A stretch of DNA of 64,000 nt from Trichobilharzia regenti (GCA_944472135.2 OX235263.1:21319379-21383378), one strand, 5' to 3'. Numbered from the stretch's first letter, positions 10,012-21,639 are shown. The notes: generated from the letters alone by a model not told the origin. Numbers and translations are program-made.

Positions 10012-12581
10012 AGTTTTTTTTATCATTTTTGAGAAGAACAACACAACCATGGCGGATAGAACTGCTCCTATTTCAGATTCTCTAGAGGGAAAAATGGGAA
10101 TCAGAATGAAAGTAAACAGTTTGTCTGTTTGATGACAAAACATATATGTGAACATGATAGTTAATCAAAAGGATGAAAACTCGACTTTTGCCATCCGCAT
10201 CCGACGCATCTGTAGTCCCGACGTTCTGGAAACAGAACTAGATATTCTGAGAGACATATTCATCCAAAATGGATACCCAATAAGATTCATCGACAAAAAT
10301 ATGAAACCAATAATTAGGAAAAATGAAACATTAACTGCGCCTAAAAAAAAACTCTACATGAACTTGGATTTCAAGGGAGATTTAGCAAAAGAAGAATCAC
10401 ATGATCTTTGAGAAGAACATTCTTCGCAGAAACGCTGAGAATAGTGTTCTCCAGTCGCTCACTGATCTGTAGAAGCTTCAAGGACAAGACCCGCATCTGG
10501 CCACTTCTATGTGCATATATCAGTTCACCTGCTGCTGTGGAGCCAGGTGCATCAGCCGTTCAACGCGCATCCTGTCCAAGAAGATTCAAGAACACTATCC
10601 AGCTGGCATGGTTGCGAAAAGGCAATAGTGGTGCAATAAGGAGTGCAATAATTGAACACTTGGTTAACGCTGATCATTGCATTTTAACAAATGCCTCCTT
10701 CAAAGTAATCTACAGAGTCAAGAATAACATATCAAAGGCAATACGGTTTCGTCTCCTTTGTATCGCTGAAGCTCTGGCCATTCACATAGAAAAACCGGAG
10801 CTGTGCACACAAAAAAAGATTACTCAACCACTTCTACTCTCATGGTAACAGTGTTTTGATTTGTTTTGAGCTTTTATTTTTATTTTGATGACTTAATTTT
10901 GTTTCTTTGCCTGTTCTTTAATTTGCTTATAATTCTTGTATTCACTTAGATTTCTTACATAGTTTTGTATTATCTACTTTCTTTCTATGTGCATCCTGAG
11001 TAAAACTCACTCATCAAACTATTCATATTATTATTACATAACTTATTTTAACAACTGTTTGTAACAACTCATCACCTTTGTTACAGTTAATTTTCTTGAC
11101 TTGTATTACCAACATTCACCTGTTTAGTTAAAAGTAACCTTAACCAATTGTAATTTTGTTTGACAAACTTAATGTACACATACATAAAAAAACAACACAT
11201 ATATATATGCGATTGTACAGCTAAGAAAATGAATTCGCCGAAAAGAGACTCTTCGTTGATCTACGTGTTTTGTTTTCATTAATGACTCGACTTTTTGTCA
11301 TATTTAAATTCAAACTGAACTGTCATGTTGTTGATTATATGAGAGTTTGTGAACAGTGATTCCGTAAGACTAGTTAAATAGTACAAATGAATATGCGCCA
11401 AGTAATATAAAGTTATTCATGTTTATTCTAGTGTTCAACAGTCTCCTTCGCTAAAAGTGGTTTATTCAACGTGACTTCAGAAAGCTTACACTAAAACTGA
11501 TCATGGTGATAAACCCATACTGTACTTTTAATGCATCACAGACGTTCATTAATCTGAAATCAGTGTGGAGATCTACTGTCCTCAGTATATAGAACAATAT
11601 CTAGATCCTCAGCACCAATGTCGTATCAGTTCTCCTGTACGATTATGAAACTCGGAGTGTTATTAGAAGCATTTACAGCTGACTGCCACAGACTTTATCA
11701 AACATATGACTTTACTGAATATTAAAGTACAGATGATCGTTCAAAAATGGCTTAGAAACAAGTAACTCTGGCAGTAAATCAGACAATAATCTACCACCGA
11801 CTGAATACGCCAAAGAAAATGAAGTTGCACCAGATACATTCTGAGAAAACCAGAGAATAGTATCGTACATTGGACAATCCCTTGAATACAACCTGAATGA
11901 GAAACGACGAGTTTCGCCTTAGAAGATGTTATGAGGAGGATTATGTGCGGAAGGAAATGAAAGCTTATGATCAGTTATGGAATCAGCTGAAGAGGATTGC
12001 AGAGAGTAGAGTGAAATGGAAACGTGATGTTAAAGCCCTATATCCCAGTACCAAATCATGAAGACAGTAAAACTTTTTGACGGTGAACCTCAAAATGACA
12101 GATTGCTCACGACGTAGTTTTTAGTCCCATTAATACAACAGGAGGCATGTGAAGACAAATACTCGCCGACGACACTGGCTGGCTGTCATGCTATTATTAT
12201 GAATTGTCAGAAGTTAGAATTCATGAATTGTACACTGCATCGAGTCTCAGTGGCTGAATGGTCTACAAGCTTGCCTTGTAATCAGAAGCTTCTGGTTTTG
12301 GCGGCTGCTGATGGGCGAATACCCCTGAAGAGTCTCAAACTAAGACAAAAAGGCTCTCCAGTACACCCAATTGGTTTTCCACTGATGACCTAACAGGTAT
12401 CAGTGCATGATGAAGTCCTGAAACAACTTCACAAGTTAAATATAGTAAGTGCATTGAATGTATAAGACACTGATATGGTGATAGTATAATATAAGGCAGA
12501 GTAGACTTACGAGTTGATTTCTGTCATGAATCAGTTCTAAATTGTCAACACTTACAGAAAGTGTGATACTTGGAGAGAGCT
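10012..12581 (-). CDS. two splice-bounded exons of an unknown host gene
   Basis: Exon 12,581-12,511 (71 bp) is preceded on the minus strand by a long pyrimidine tract ending in TAG and followed by GTAAGT. Only phase 1 is open, reading LSPSITLSVSVDNL then ELIHDRNQL. Exon 10,081-10,012 (70 bp) is preceded by cccatttttccctctag and followed by GTAAGTAGG. Only phase 2 is open, reading ESEIGAVLSAMVVLFF then SKMIKKT, with a hydrophobic centre. The first ends in phase 0 and the second begins in phase 2, so at least one more exon would lie between them if they belong to one gene. I recognise neither peptide. The PLE, RTE and SINE-H2 copies at 10.1-12.4 kb would lie in the intron. The calls rest on splice signals and open phase only. 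Confidence 0.35.
10148..11290 (+). mobile_element. Penelope-like element: RT C-terminus, GIY-YIG domain and 3' UTR
   Basis: Bases 10,148-10,411 encode IRIRRICSPDVLETEL, IFIQNGYPIRFID and LYMNLDFKGD, the post-catalytic RT part. An overlapping frame (10,408-10,848) continues with LRRTFFAETLRIVFSSRSLI. After an out-of-frame stretch, where CIYQFTCCCGARCISRSTR is found in another frame, it continues with GAIRSAIIEHLV, SFKVIYRVKNN, LLCIAEALAIHIEKPELC and QPLLLSW-stop. This is the complete C-terminus of a PLE nuclease with compensating indels around the catalytic GIY-YIG core. Bases 10,851 to about 11,290 are T-rich 3' UTR; the terminal gcgattgtacagcta recurs at about 41,259. Confidence 0.8.
11540..12065 (+). 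mobile_element. RTE-clade LINE 3' fragment, copy d
   Basis: A strongly decayed copy. It shows the order found in other copies: gtgtggagatctactgtcc, a region matching the RIFN.NV.S segment, then the charged tail around atgaaagcttatgatcagt and the terminal agccctatatccca. No frame survives. Confidence 0.6.
12130..12440 (+). mobile_element. SINE-H2, long copy
   Basis: The 5' extension gacaaatactcgccgacgac is followed by the tRNA-like head tggctgaatggtctac. A hammerhead-like block comes next with an intact CTGAAGA core (about 12,332) and stem II gtctcaaactaagac, but GAAA is AAAA. The 3' end is tgatgaagtcctgaaac. Confidence 0.7.
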
Positions 12582-12654
12582 CTACAACATAAAGGGAAAA
12601 AAACTGTACTGAAACAAATCATTACTAGATAAATAAGATATTTTAATTCTTTTA

Positions 12655-12865
12655 GCTTAAATGGTGGATAGTGACTAACAGTGGAATCCAGGACAACACG
12701 CATTTGATCTTATTTGGGGCTCGTCATCTTGATGTACCTGCATACCACAGGGAGTGAAGATTTTCTCACGAAGACTCTAAGTCAGTGCCCTTAGTTTCAA
12801 ACGCTGAAGCGTTGTATCCACTAGACCACTTGGGCCACGAGAGACATCTCTTGTTCTACGGGTCA
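12655..12865 (-). mobile_element. SINE-H1 (Sm-alpha-like) copy
   Basis: On the minus strand the head ccaagtggtctagtggatac is followed by the published Sm-alpha hammerhead layout: caggtacatc, then atgacga for CTGATGA, then ccccaaataagat, caaatgcgtgttgtcc and tggattccactg. The match to the schistosome satellite ribozyme is clear from memory of the family, but C3 and GAAA are mutated, so it should not self-cleave. Confidence 0.75.
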
Positions 12866-12914
12866 TATTAATTATTTTTAGAGTTTCCCGTCGATTGAGT
12901 GGGGTCAATTGAGT

Positions 12915-13440
12915 GGGAAAATCAATCGACGAAGCTATAAAGTTACATAGACTGAGATGGCTAGGTCATTTGCTGCGCATGCCTAACGACCGCCTCCCCC
13001 GACGGGCATTACTAGCTGATATAGGTGCAGGTTGGAAAAGAGCCAGCGGTGGCCGAACAAAAACATGACATCAATCCATGAATGCCTTGACAGTTAAACT
13101 GAGTCAGGTAGGGAGATGCAGACTTCCGGGTTGGGGCCCTCGGGACTCTAGGAATCAATGGCTGGAGACAATAGGTGACATGGCTCAAAATCGTTGTCAA
13201 TAATGGCCAGCGCAGATGTATTCAGTCCCTGTAATCTTTCATATTCCTTTCTACCATTACCCATTCTGTTTCACTCTTATACTTGTCAAACTCTGTTGAT
13301 TCTCTTCACTCATCTTCTTGTCTACCTCTGTGTGCTATTTGGAACGTGGCAACTTGAACTGGTGCACTTCGGTGCTAAGTTCTATGTTGAATCCAGACAG
13401 ACAGGTCACTTACTTTATTGTTTAATTGGAATCTAATGTT
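12915..13440 (+). mobile_element. LINE-P 3' fragment
   Basis: KSIDEAIKLHRLRWLGHLL then RMPNDRLPRRALLADIGAGW is the distal tail of this non-LTR LINE. A stop follows, then GRCRLPGWGPRDSRNQWLET and DMAQNRCQ. The 3' UTR (13,200-13,430) is the reverse-strand counterpart of 51,890-52,100. A 5'-truncated, inactive copy. Confidence 0.8.
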
Positions 13441-13444
13441 AACG

Positions 13445-13800
13445 ATACTTTTGTGTTTGAATAAAGCAAGAACAAAATTGATTTGCGCAGAATGAGATGA
13501 TACTGTCATTTGATTCGTTGGCCTCTGATCAGTTGCGTACAGCTTAAATAAATTATTAAGTTTATCTAGAGCACCAGCTTAACATACATGTTAGTTCTTA
13601 CATGATATCAGTTGACAGAAAGCTCCAAACTTAAAGAATAATTCTCGGAAAATGGCACTTACATACTTTTACAGGTAGAATCAAGTTTAAGCAAATAATC
13701 AATGTATTCATACAACGGTAGAGGAGTTACGTAATAAAGACAAGATGTCAGTAATATGATGAGTAACTGGTAAATCGAGTAACAGTCAAGGTAACGTCAA
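13445..13800 (+). mobile_element. FB2-related element, single-arm copy
   Basis: It starts with tttgaataaagcaagaac and follows the same order as 41,882-42,195: gcagaatgagatgatac, cgttggcctctgatcag, taaataaattat, cagttgacagaaag, gtagaggagttacgtaataa. No inverted second arm is seen, so this is either the ancestral non-foldback form or a partial copy. Confidence 0.55.
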
Positions 13801-13958
13801 CTCAGTTCACAGAAACATGATACAAGCGAATGTACACTAAATCAAAAGGGCGGATGAAGTTAAAGCCAAAGATGGCATAATCACATGAAAGAAACAGTAA
13901 GGATATCCAGTTACCAGGACAAGGGAAGACTAATAACTGCTTAATTTGTGTCTGATAG

Positions 13959-16900
13959 AGATTGCTTCTGGAAAACATGAGAAGAATTGAGGTGTTTTGT
14001 CTATTGATAACTTTAAGCAATTTGACGACATGTACTTCACAACCCACATCAAAGAAGATGCCTGGCAATGACAATATTGAAGGTGTATCTTGCCTTTCCA
14101 ATCCTGACTGGCTCGCTTTCACGTCTTCATCCGTCCCATTCACCGACCTGTTGGTAATACGATGCTCCTTAGACAAGTGAAGGCAGTAACTTCTCTCAAA
14201 TCTCTTTATCCCATTGATCGTGATTGGTGCTGGCTGTTGTTGCTGTTACTAGTGGTTGGTCATCTTCATCACGTCCAATAGTCTTCTCTAAGTTCACCTT
14301 CTGTTCTATCTTCCGTGCCTGCCAGCCTCTTGTACCCTTTTGTTGGTTTTCGCCGGTAAGTCTTCGAGTTTCTGTGACATCAAAACATAAATTATCCACA
14401 AGTGAAATCCACATCTTCTTGATGGAGTCTTCTTATTGGTCAGTGCAACGTATTCCTGTCTTCTCACTCTCATTCACAATCTGATGGATAATGCAGTTCA
14501 CCACAATTAGAATTGTCACCACGCGTGATAATAGGCAGACAGGTTAGTCTTATTCCTGTATTGACTTTAAAAGCTTCGGTGAGTTTCCCGTTGTGGATCA
14601 CCTGACACGTGGACTCACTGTCAAATAACCAGCCGTTGTATGAGGCTGACCAAAAGACTTTTTGGGCACGGCGTAGTGTTGCAGCAGTTTCCAAGTTACT
14701 TCATGGTCAACTCTGTCTGTCAAAAGCCTTCTAGAATTCGACGAAATTGAGACAAAGACTTAATTTCCACTCTATGCTTTGTTAGATAATGATGATGCGT
14801 AGAATTTGTAATGATCTGCGAATGATTTGCCTTTTCTGAATCCAGCTTCTTTTTGGGCGGAGTTCTGCATCCAGCGAATCTCCAGGATGACTAGAATTAG
14901 TATTTTACTTGGCGTGGACAACAGCATCACTTAATAGGCTAGTTTACCAATGATCTGAGAATTGCACTTGTGGATGAATGAAGATTCTATCAAATCTGAC
15001 ATTATGGATATCTTATGAGTCTAAGTTTGTCTAACTCCTATTTCCTAATGTCTTTATTACAGACTTTAGCAAACTCCGGCAATAAAGGTTAACCGAAATG
15101 CTGATTAAAATTACCTGATGATAATTTAGGCCCCATTGATGGTCCAGGTAGGTAACGATACAACTGAATCCATAACTGCTCCAATAACTCAGGACTAAAA
15201 AGAATAAAAATAAAAAAAACATTAATTAAAAGTTATGAAATACTTTATTTATTACGAAATATCTTCAACCCTTAATAATAATTATCTTTCCATGTATAAT
15301 TTCGGTTATTTGTTTCGAGTACATTTATAGGACAGGACAATTCGTTCTTCAACAGGAAATACACTCTAGTTCCATTCATGTTCTAAATAAGTCAACTAAA
15401 GAAAACTAAGATTTACTGCCTGGCCACATGTTTTTTTAATGAACCTTATTTTAATGCTTCCGCCTACATACAATTTCTGCTTATCAAAGAGCTTGTATTA
15501 TATTTTTCTGAGGTCAAAATAAATGTGTACATGGTTCTATCAAAATTAGCTGTTTTGTGAGTAGACTTTTGTATTACCTGACAAAAACTAATCTAAATTT
15601 GAGGTAGAGGAATTTTTATTACGATCTATTTCTGAAAGATTATTCAATAAATCTGTCCAAATGAATGAGTGTGTCAATGTAGAAGTGGTTTCCTAACTTG
15701 GACCCACATATAAGTCCCTTTGATAAATTTGAATAAGGGCATTCAGAAGATGATGAGATGATTTCACCCACATGCCTGACATTTTCGATCCCTGTACCTA
15801 CGATTAAAGGAGGAAATTCTGTGGATTCTCTACTTCAAACGGTATCTACAAGTTCACCTGCAGTTGCGATAACACTTATATACGTAGGACTGATAGAATG
15901 TTCCAATGCAGTAAAAAAAACACGTTCCGAAATGGTTTAAAAACACATAAGAAAATCCCAATGCAGTTAATCTGAATAAAAAATCCAGCATCATCCATCG
16001 CAAAGCACTTATTTATATCAGGTCAGAAAACCAATATTAATGACTCCTTTACAATTATCTGCGTCGGTCGCTCGCTGACCAAGCACATGGTTCGGGGTTC
16101 GATCCGCGGCCGATACAAACCCTATATTAATGGTTGGCCTGCTAAATTAGGGCTACAAATATCGCATACTGAAAATTCCATAATTGTACCGAAATACTGT
16201 GTGGAATTAAGCCATAATGAAATAAAATAAAAATTAATAGTAATTCAAGGTTATCGAAGGTAACAAAAGCACTTTGGATTAATCACATACATCTTAAACT
16301 ATGTGTACAAAGTATGTACGCTTGTTTTATATAACTGAGTAATTCTCGTGTATTTTATTTTATTATTGTAAATCATGTTAGTTGTAAAGAAACTACGAAA
16401 TGACGTTATCATCTCGCGAAATTTGCCTTCTAAATGCGTTATGCAGACATGTAAGTTAAAAAAAGTTCTCCTTAGTCTCTCCTGAGATCTTCATCATTCT
16501 ACTATAAGAAATTTAAGATGAACGACGTTGTCCCTTAATCCATACTAGAAAATCAAGGAGATTTATTTTTCTAATGCCTTACTCTTGGATGTTTTTTGTA
16601 AGAGTTGTAAACATAGGACAATTTCAATGGATTCAATGCTGACCTAACATTCGGCATAAAATTTCCTGTGTTTCATTCAACACCAAGCTATCTAAGACAG
16701 GCTATCAGAATTCATCTTCAACAGAGGAATTCATAACATGACTATAGTTCCGAAAATGAATATTCAGAAAATCCCACTTTGATTTCTACAGTGTCAGGGC
16801 ACTGCAGTATATGCTTTAACTTTCGGTTTTGGATTCTATGTCTCTCCTGAGTTATTATTCAGCTATAACTTTAATGAATGGTTGTTCTATTAGTGTTGAA

Positions 16901-19900
16901 TAGTACTGATACCTTATCATTATATCTTTTAATTCTCACTACTGAATACATCTACTGAAATCATTCATTTGGTTTGTTTTAATCTCTTTATCAAGGTTAA
17001 TTACAAGGTTAATAAAAACAAACATTAATACAAACATATAAAATTTGTTTTAGGACATTTCGTTGTTTGTGTTGTGTTAAAGAAGGCAAGTAACAGTCTG
17101 CCATGTCAGTATTGCATTGACTTCGTGAAAGCAAGTGCTGAAAAAACTTCATAGTATAAAATGTGAACATTTTATTTCACGGATTCTCTTCAACTGCATA
17201 CAGCGTGCTAAAAATATACGCAGTAATAACAAAATGAGAAGATACATTTAAAAAAAATACTATTAGCAGAAGTTTGTCATGGAAATTGCAGTTTAGGGAT
17301 ACGACAATGTTTGATCTGTGATAGAATAATCAGTAACAAATGGCACAAACAGAAAGTGGTTATTTATCACATAAGTTACAAGACACTGAAACTTCACTTA
17401 GTTGGCTAACTGGCTATATTTCTAGCCAGTCCCAAGCCCAGGTAGAGAGGGATGGTTGACCGTAGAGCTATCGATCATACCCGGGAAAATAAAATCAAAC
17501 TGCTACCAAAACTTTAAAACACAAGAATACTCTGAATGCAGAACGCCACCACCCCCAGAACAAGCTGTTTTCAGGAAAAGCAAATCATGTGACGATCAAA
17601 TTGCAACTCTACGCACCCTCATCGAAAAAAGCATAGAACCTCAACTACACTGTCTTCTAGAAGGCCTTTGATAGCGTTGACTGAGAAGGAATTTGGAAAC
17701 TGTCTCAACACTATGAAACGCAGTACTCTGAATGTTTCTCAACCTCATTTAACATCTAACTATATGACAATGCCACGTGCCAGGTGATCAACAAAGGAAA
17801 ACAGAGAGAGAGGCTGACAGAGAAAATGGGACTGAAGGTGGGCATATAAAAGACTGAGGTGATGGCGATAAGCAACCAACTCAGTGGTCACAACAAGGAC
17901 CAGTACTAGTCACCATTAACGGGATAAATCCGAAAGAGACGACAGCCTTAAATTACGTGACCAGGAAGCGTCCTCTCAAATACAAACTGGACGGATGAAG
18001 ATGTCGAAGCTGGCTAGAATCGGAAAGGCAAGATACACCTTCATCATTCAGAAGCCAGTTTGGAAATCTTCTGCACTAACTCATCCAGCATAAAAAAAAC
18101 AATATTCGGATTTCCAACACAAATGTGAAGTCAGTGAGTCAGATCTTTTATGTTAGCCAGCACCTTGCACTGCGTGTTATGAAAAGGATTTCCAACAGGC
18201 TGCTTCAGACATTTATCAACAGCTACCCGCTTCGCTTGCTCCATATGGAATGTCAAACGGCAGGCCAGAAAGAGTTAGCAACAAGAAACTCTAGTTGGCA
18301 ATGAACCAACCGAGAACCGATTGCTCGGCAAATATGCAGAAGAAACTAGTGATGTTATGGGCATATGCTGAGAAGAATGTCGAACGATGTCGCACGTCAC
18401 TTAGTTTAGTGTAATCCGAATGAGAAGTGACAAATTGAATTGAGGACCATACAGTGACATGGAGGAGATCATGAGACGAGGAGGTGAGAGTCTATGGACA
18501 ATCGTGGTTCAAGCAAGAGAGGACAGCAGAGAATAGAAGAAAGTCGAGATGCACTTTTGATGCGCCTTATTCCACTCGGAACCCAAGGAAGCAATAATAA
18601 TAAAAACAAAAATAATGCCCCACTGATCTTAACTCAGACAATTGATTTCTAATCACTTCCAAGTGCCTACTCGTATAGTATTACGAGACCGTTTTTTCCT
18701 GCATTTTGCTAGTCCATTAGTGTTCTTCTTTTTTAAGTCGGCTATCAAGACTTCTCAAATATTCTTCCAGACTTCTGATTAGTGTGCTTTCTTTTCTGTT
18801 ATATGTAACTAATTATGCCATCGCAGTTCACCCACTATGGTCTCCATAAACTACCATCTTCATGAGAAAGTTCTGCTAATAGAATATAACACAATACATA
18901 TCCTTATTTTGTTATTACTATGTATATTTCAAGCTCTCTGCAGCTGAATAGAAGTAACCAAACAAAATGTACACATTTTATACTGCAAATGTTGTTGTTA
19001 TTGTGTTGGCGAAGATTATGAAGAGAACACACCCTATGAGGATTGTATTCGTTAGCTTGAAGTATTGCTAGTGAGTTTTTAATCAGGATATACTTGTGCA
19101 ATGTACATTAAACTGGATTAAGAAATGAAGCCTCAAATCTTCCAAACCACACAGGTTTCATCTCTAGATTGTTTATCTCTTCAATGATATGCATCATTTG
19201 ATGTAACCTCCCTATTCACTATGATTCCAATCAATGAAACTATTGAGATCATTTGTCAGCAATCCGATCTTCTCCCACTCCCAGAATCGGAATTCAAACG
19301 CCTACTGCTTATGTATACCATGGATGTGCAATTCCAATTTGACAACACGTTTTACCACCAAATAGATGGTGTAGCTATGGACAGTTCACTTAGCCCTGTT
19401 CTAGCAGATATATTCATGTCAAACCTTGAAAGAACAAAGTTGAAACATGCAACCGACGAAACATCTTCCTACTGTCGTTATGTTGATGACACATTTATAG
19501 TGTGCAAAAATGAAAGCCATGCTTCACACTTACTAAGATTATTCAATGGTGCACACGCCAATATTGACTTCACTATCGAACATGAAAGTGACGGAAAGTT
19601 TCACTTCCTCGACATCGCCATGGAACCCCTAGAAGACAGTAGTCTTCAAAAGTCAATTTATCGAAAGCCCACATGGAAAGGACTACACTTGCACTTTAAT
19701 AACTTTTGTCCAAATAGCTTTAAACGGGGTCTAGTCAAGACTCTGTACTATAGAGCGAGAAGAATATGCTCAATAGAAAAACTAGAGGAGGAGTTTGATT
19801 TCCTCGAAAAGATATTGAAGAGAAATGGGTATCCTCAAAAGTTCATCAACAAGTATGGAAGATCTGAAGTCACAAATGTAAAACAAATCACAGTGGGTAA

Positions 19901-20882
19901 AAAGCCAGTCTACGTTCACCTTGACTATAAAGGTGAAAACTACTAAAACTGTAGTTCTTGCTTTGTTCAAATTCAATAAGGAGAATAAATGTATGAAAGA
20001 TATGCATTCTGTTTACGATTCATACATACTTGAAGAAAGTCACGTTCAGAAAAAAAATAAACACTAATTACATTTCTAATAAACTTCAATACAGTAATCA
20101 CCTGTTCAGTTATATAACCAACTAAACATTTCTCTCCGAAATGATAAGAAGAAATTTAACAAAATAAACTGATCCGTTCAAATATTTCAACGAAAAAAAT
20201 ATAAAAATATTTTGAAAGCATGAATTCATGATATATGAGAAAATTTAAAAACTAACTGATACTCCCTCATACAATTCGGTTTCTTGTCTAAAAAAAGCTT
20301 TTGATATTTGCTTGATAAAGCATGAATTGAGAAGGATAAACAGGGTTGTAGACAAGAAAACAAGCCTACAACACACGTCCACACACACACACAGACACGA
20401 GGATGTAGGCAGTTTCTGTGAAAATAAATTATCTACAGATATTCTCCCTCAGAAAACTCAGGAATAAGAAAGAATGTAATGACGGCGATAAGGCAGAGGA
20501 GAGAGAAAAAGAGAAAGAGAGTGAGGGTGAAGGAAGGAAGCGTTTCTTTTTTTCTTCCCAGGTTGCTTATACCCAATGATTTATATTCATAAACAATTAA
20601 CATTTTGTTTTAATTTCATATTTTTTTTCCTCATTTTTCATTTTGAAAATGTTCCCTATTTTCAGAACATGATTTCAGCAAGCAAATACATGTTTTGGTA
20701 AATTCTTTTCGTTGCTATATAATTATATGATAAAATATCAGTCATTAACATTTAGGATAATGAGCATTTATAAATCTAACTGTTCTTGTGCAGATATTCG
20801 CACAGACGGAACTACTTGGAAAGCTCACCATTGCCTTCTTGAGTACTGTCCAACATGGTTAGGTGAAGCAGTCGTAAAGTAA
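13959..20882 (+). CDS. putative spliced host gene of unknown function
   Basis: A set of + strand exons with compatible phases. 15,063-15,087 has the acceptor tgtctttattacag and reads TLANSGNK, phase 0 to 1. 15,130-15,147 is 18 bp with donor GTAGGT after a 42-nt intron and reads PIDGP. 16,382-16,450 is 69 bp with donor GTAAGT and reads VKKLRNDVIISR then NLPSKCVMQT. 20,794-20,882 has the acceptor actgttcttgtgcag, reads IRTDGTTWKAHHCLL then EYCPTWLGEAVVK, and ends in a stop. A further 33-bp phase-0 exon at 13,959-13,991 (RLLLENMRRIE) could precede them. RTE, PLE and SINE copies fill the introns. I do not recognise the protein, and exons may be missing. An alternative donor G/GTGAAG in the last exon could continue the gene, for instance to the phase-1 open segment at about 23,586-23,750. 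Confidence 0.4.
14085..14880 (-). mobile_element. RTE-clade LINE fragment, copy e
   Basis: On the minus strand the start is a decayed KEAGFRKGKS..D-like segment, followed by ETAATLRRAQKVFW, CQVIHNGKLTEAFKVNTGIR, ENEKTGIRCTDQ, a central disrupted part and GTDEDVKASQSG. The order matches RTE reverse transcriptases. The 3' part is missing, which is unusual for a LINE and implies a later deletion or rearrangement at about 14,085. Confidence 0.7.
15690..16060 (+). mobile_element. Penelope-like element: GIY-YIG fragment
   Basis: In one frame: STSNGIYKFTCSCDNTYIRR, TDRMFQCSKK, then after a stop KNPASSIAKHLFISGQKTNI. This is the KFTCSCG.TYIGRT entry and the AKHL..SGH segment of a PLE nuclease of a lineage different from the 10-kb copy. 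It is interrupted by SINE-B at 16,062. Confidence 0.65.
16062..16235 (+). mobile_element. SINE-B copy
   Basis: The tRNA-like head gcgtcggtcgctcgctgacc with B box ggggttcgatccgcgg is followed by the body (atggttggcctgctaaatta, tgaaaattccataattgt) and ends in tggaattaagcc and an A-rich tail. It is inserted in the PLE fragment. Confidence 0.75.
17440..17525 (+). mobile_element. SINE-A 3' fragment
   Basis: The string cccgggaaaataaaatcaaa then ctgctaccaaaactttaaa matches the body of SINE-A at 26,240-26,290. It runs directly into RTE copy f. Confidence 0.45.
17526..18605 (+). mobile_element. RTE-clade LINE fragment, copy f, internally deleted
   Basis: The early RT motif PEQAVFRKSKSCDDQIATLR then TLIEKSIEPQ is followed by KAFDSVD-like sequence in another frame, then an internal deletion. 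The distal part follows (NWTDEDVEA, RPT-like and KYAEETSDVMG segments). It ends in gaacccaaggaagcaataat. The early RT motif (EQAGFRKGRSCTDQI in related elements) makes this the most 5'-extended RTE copy here. Confidence 0.75.
18606..19180. other. unassigned stretch
   Basis: T-rich + strand sequence without domain hits; short frames only. Confidence 0.35.
19187..19946 (+). mobile_element. Penelope-like element: reverse transcriptase fragment with intact YVDD
   Basis: The longest undamaged coding piece in the window: about 250 codons open from SFDVTSLFTM to a stop at 19,944. In order it shows QIDGVAMDSSLSPVLADIF, SYCRYVDDTFIVCK (catalytic Asp pair), FHFLDIAME, SIYRKPTWKGLHLHF, YYRARRICSIEKL, ILKRNGYPQKFINKY and VYVHLDYKG. 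This is the PLE order from palm to thumb. The N-terminus and the GIY-YIG domain are lacking; the frame ends within the linker. Bases 19,950-19,975 equal the terminus of foldback FB2 (gttcttgctttgttcaaa), marking the junction. Confidence 0.85.
19976..20790. other. unassigned A+T-rich stretch
   Basis: Includes a short (CA)n tract near 20,376-20,394 and a purine-rich run near 20,500-20,535. No coding evidence. Confidence 0.4.
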
Positions 20883-20889
20883 ATCAGGA

Positions 20890-21390
20890 GTTCGATAATG
20901 GTGCATCTTGTAGTTTCGGAATTTAAGATGGATAAAATTCTACAACACAAGGTACCACTTCACTTCCTTGAGTTTGCACGACTTCGATTTCTAAGCACAG
21001 ATAAAGAAATTTTGAGCCCAATCCTAGTGCTCAGACAAAGTTTGTTCTACGCCTCTCTCTCTCTCTCTGTCATGGCCTTCAAGCATGACTTGGAATAGTT
21101 ATCCTGGTGACACAGGATAACTATAAATATTATATTTTTATTACAATTGCTAACTTCATTATCAGTATCCCACTTTGCAGTGGTTGCATATTTTAATCTT
21201 AGTTTCACGATTTATTGTTACTATTTTACTTACATTCTCCTCGATTACGTTTGGACCCATTGGTCCGCAATGTTTCTCATTTAATTCAATTTGGTCTTTC
21301 GCGTTGATTGGCTGGACCAAAGTGCTCCGTCTCTGTTGACATATGGGCTCCTTGTGTAGGTGCTTCGATGGAGTCTGATAATTTAACCTG
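20890..21390. other. unassigned stretch with repeat edge
   Basis: The open frame 20,898-21,098 has no known motif and contains a (TC)n run at about 21,053-21,068. Bases 21,296-21,345 are repeated imperfectly at 21,615-21,665, flanking the SINE-H1 pair. Confidence 0.35.
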
Positions 21391-21394
21391 AAAT

Positions 21395-21585
21395 AATTTG
21401 GTGGATGGTGACTAGCAGTGAAAGCTAGGACTTGGACTCTATCCTATTTGGGCCTCGTCATCTAGATGTAGCACATTCCTCAGTGAGTGATGTCATTCCT
21501 GCTGATGCTAAAATCCAGTTCCCATAGTTTCAAATGCCAAAGTGTCATCCACTGCACTACTGTGACCAAAAAAGCCATGACTTGT
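21395..21585 (-). mobile_element. SINE-H1 (Sm-alpha-like), minus copy
   Basis: The minus strand carries catctagatgacgag, cccaaataggat and then tcctagctttcactgctag, the Sm-alpha hammerhead layout. The core reads ATGACGA and GAAA is lost. It is head-to-head with the next copy. Confidence 0.75.
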
Positions 21586-21639
21586 GCAACGACTATCATT
21601 TATTATTTAAATCAGTTTTGGCTTTCCCACTGATTGACT

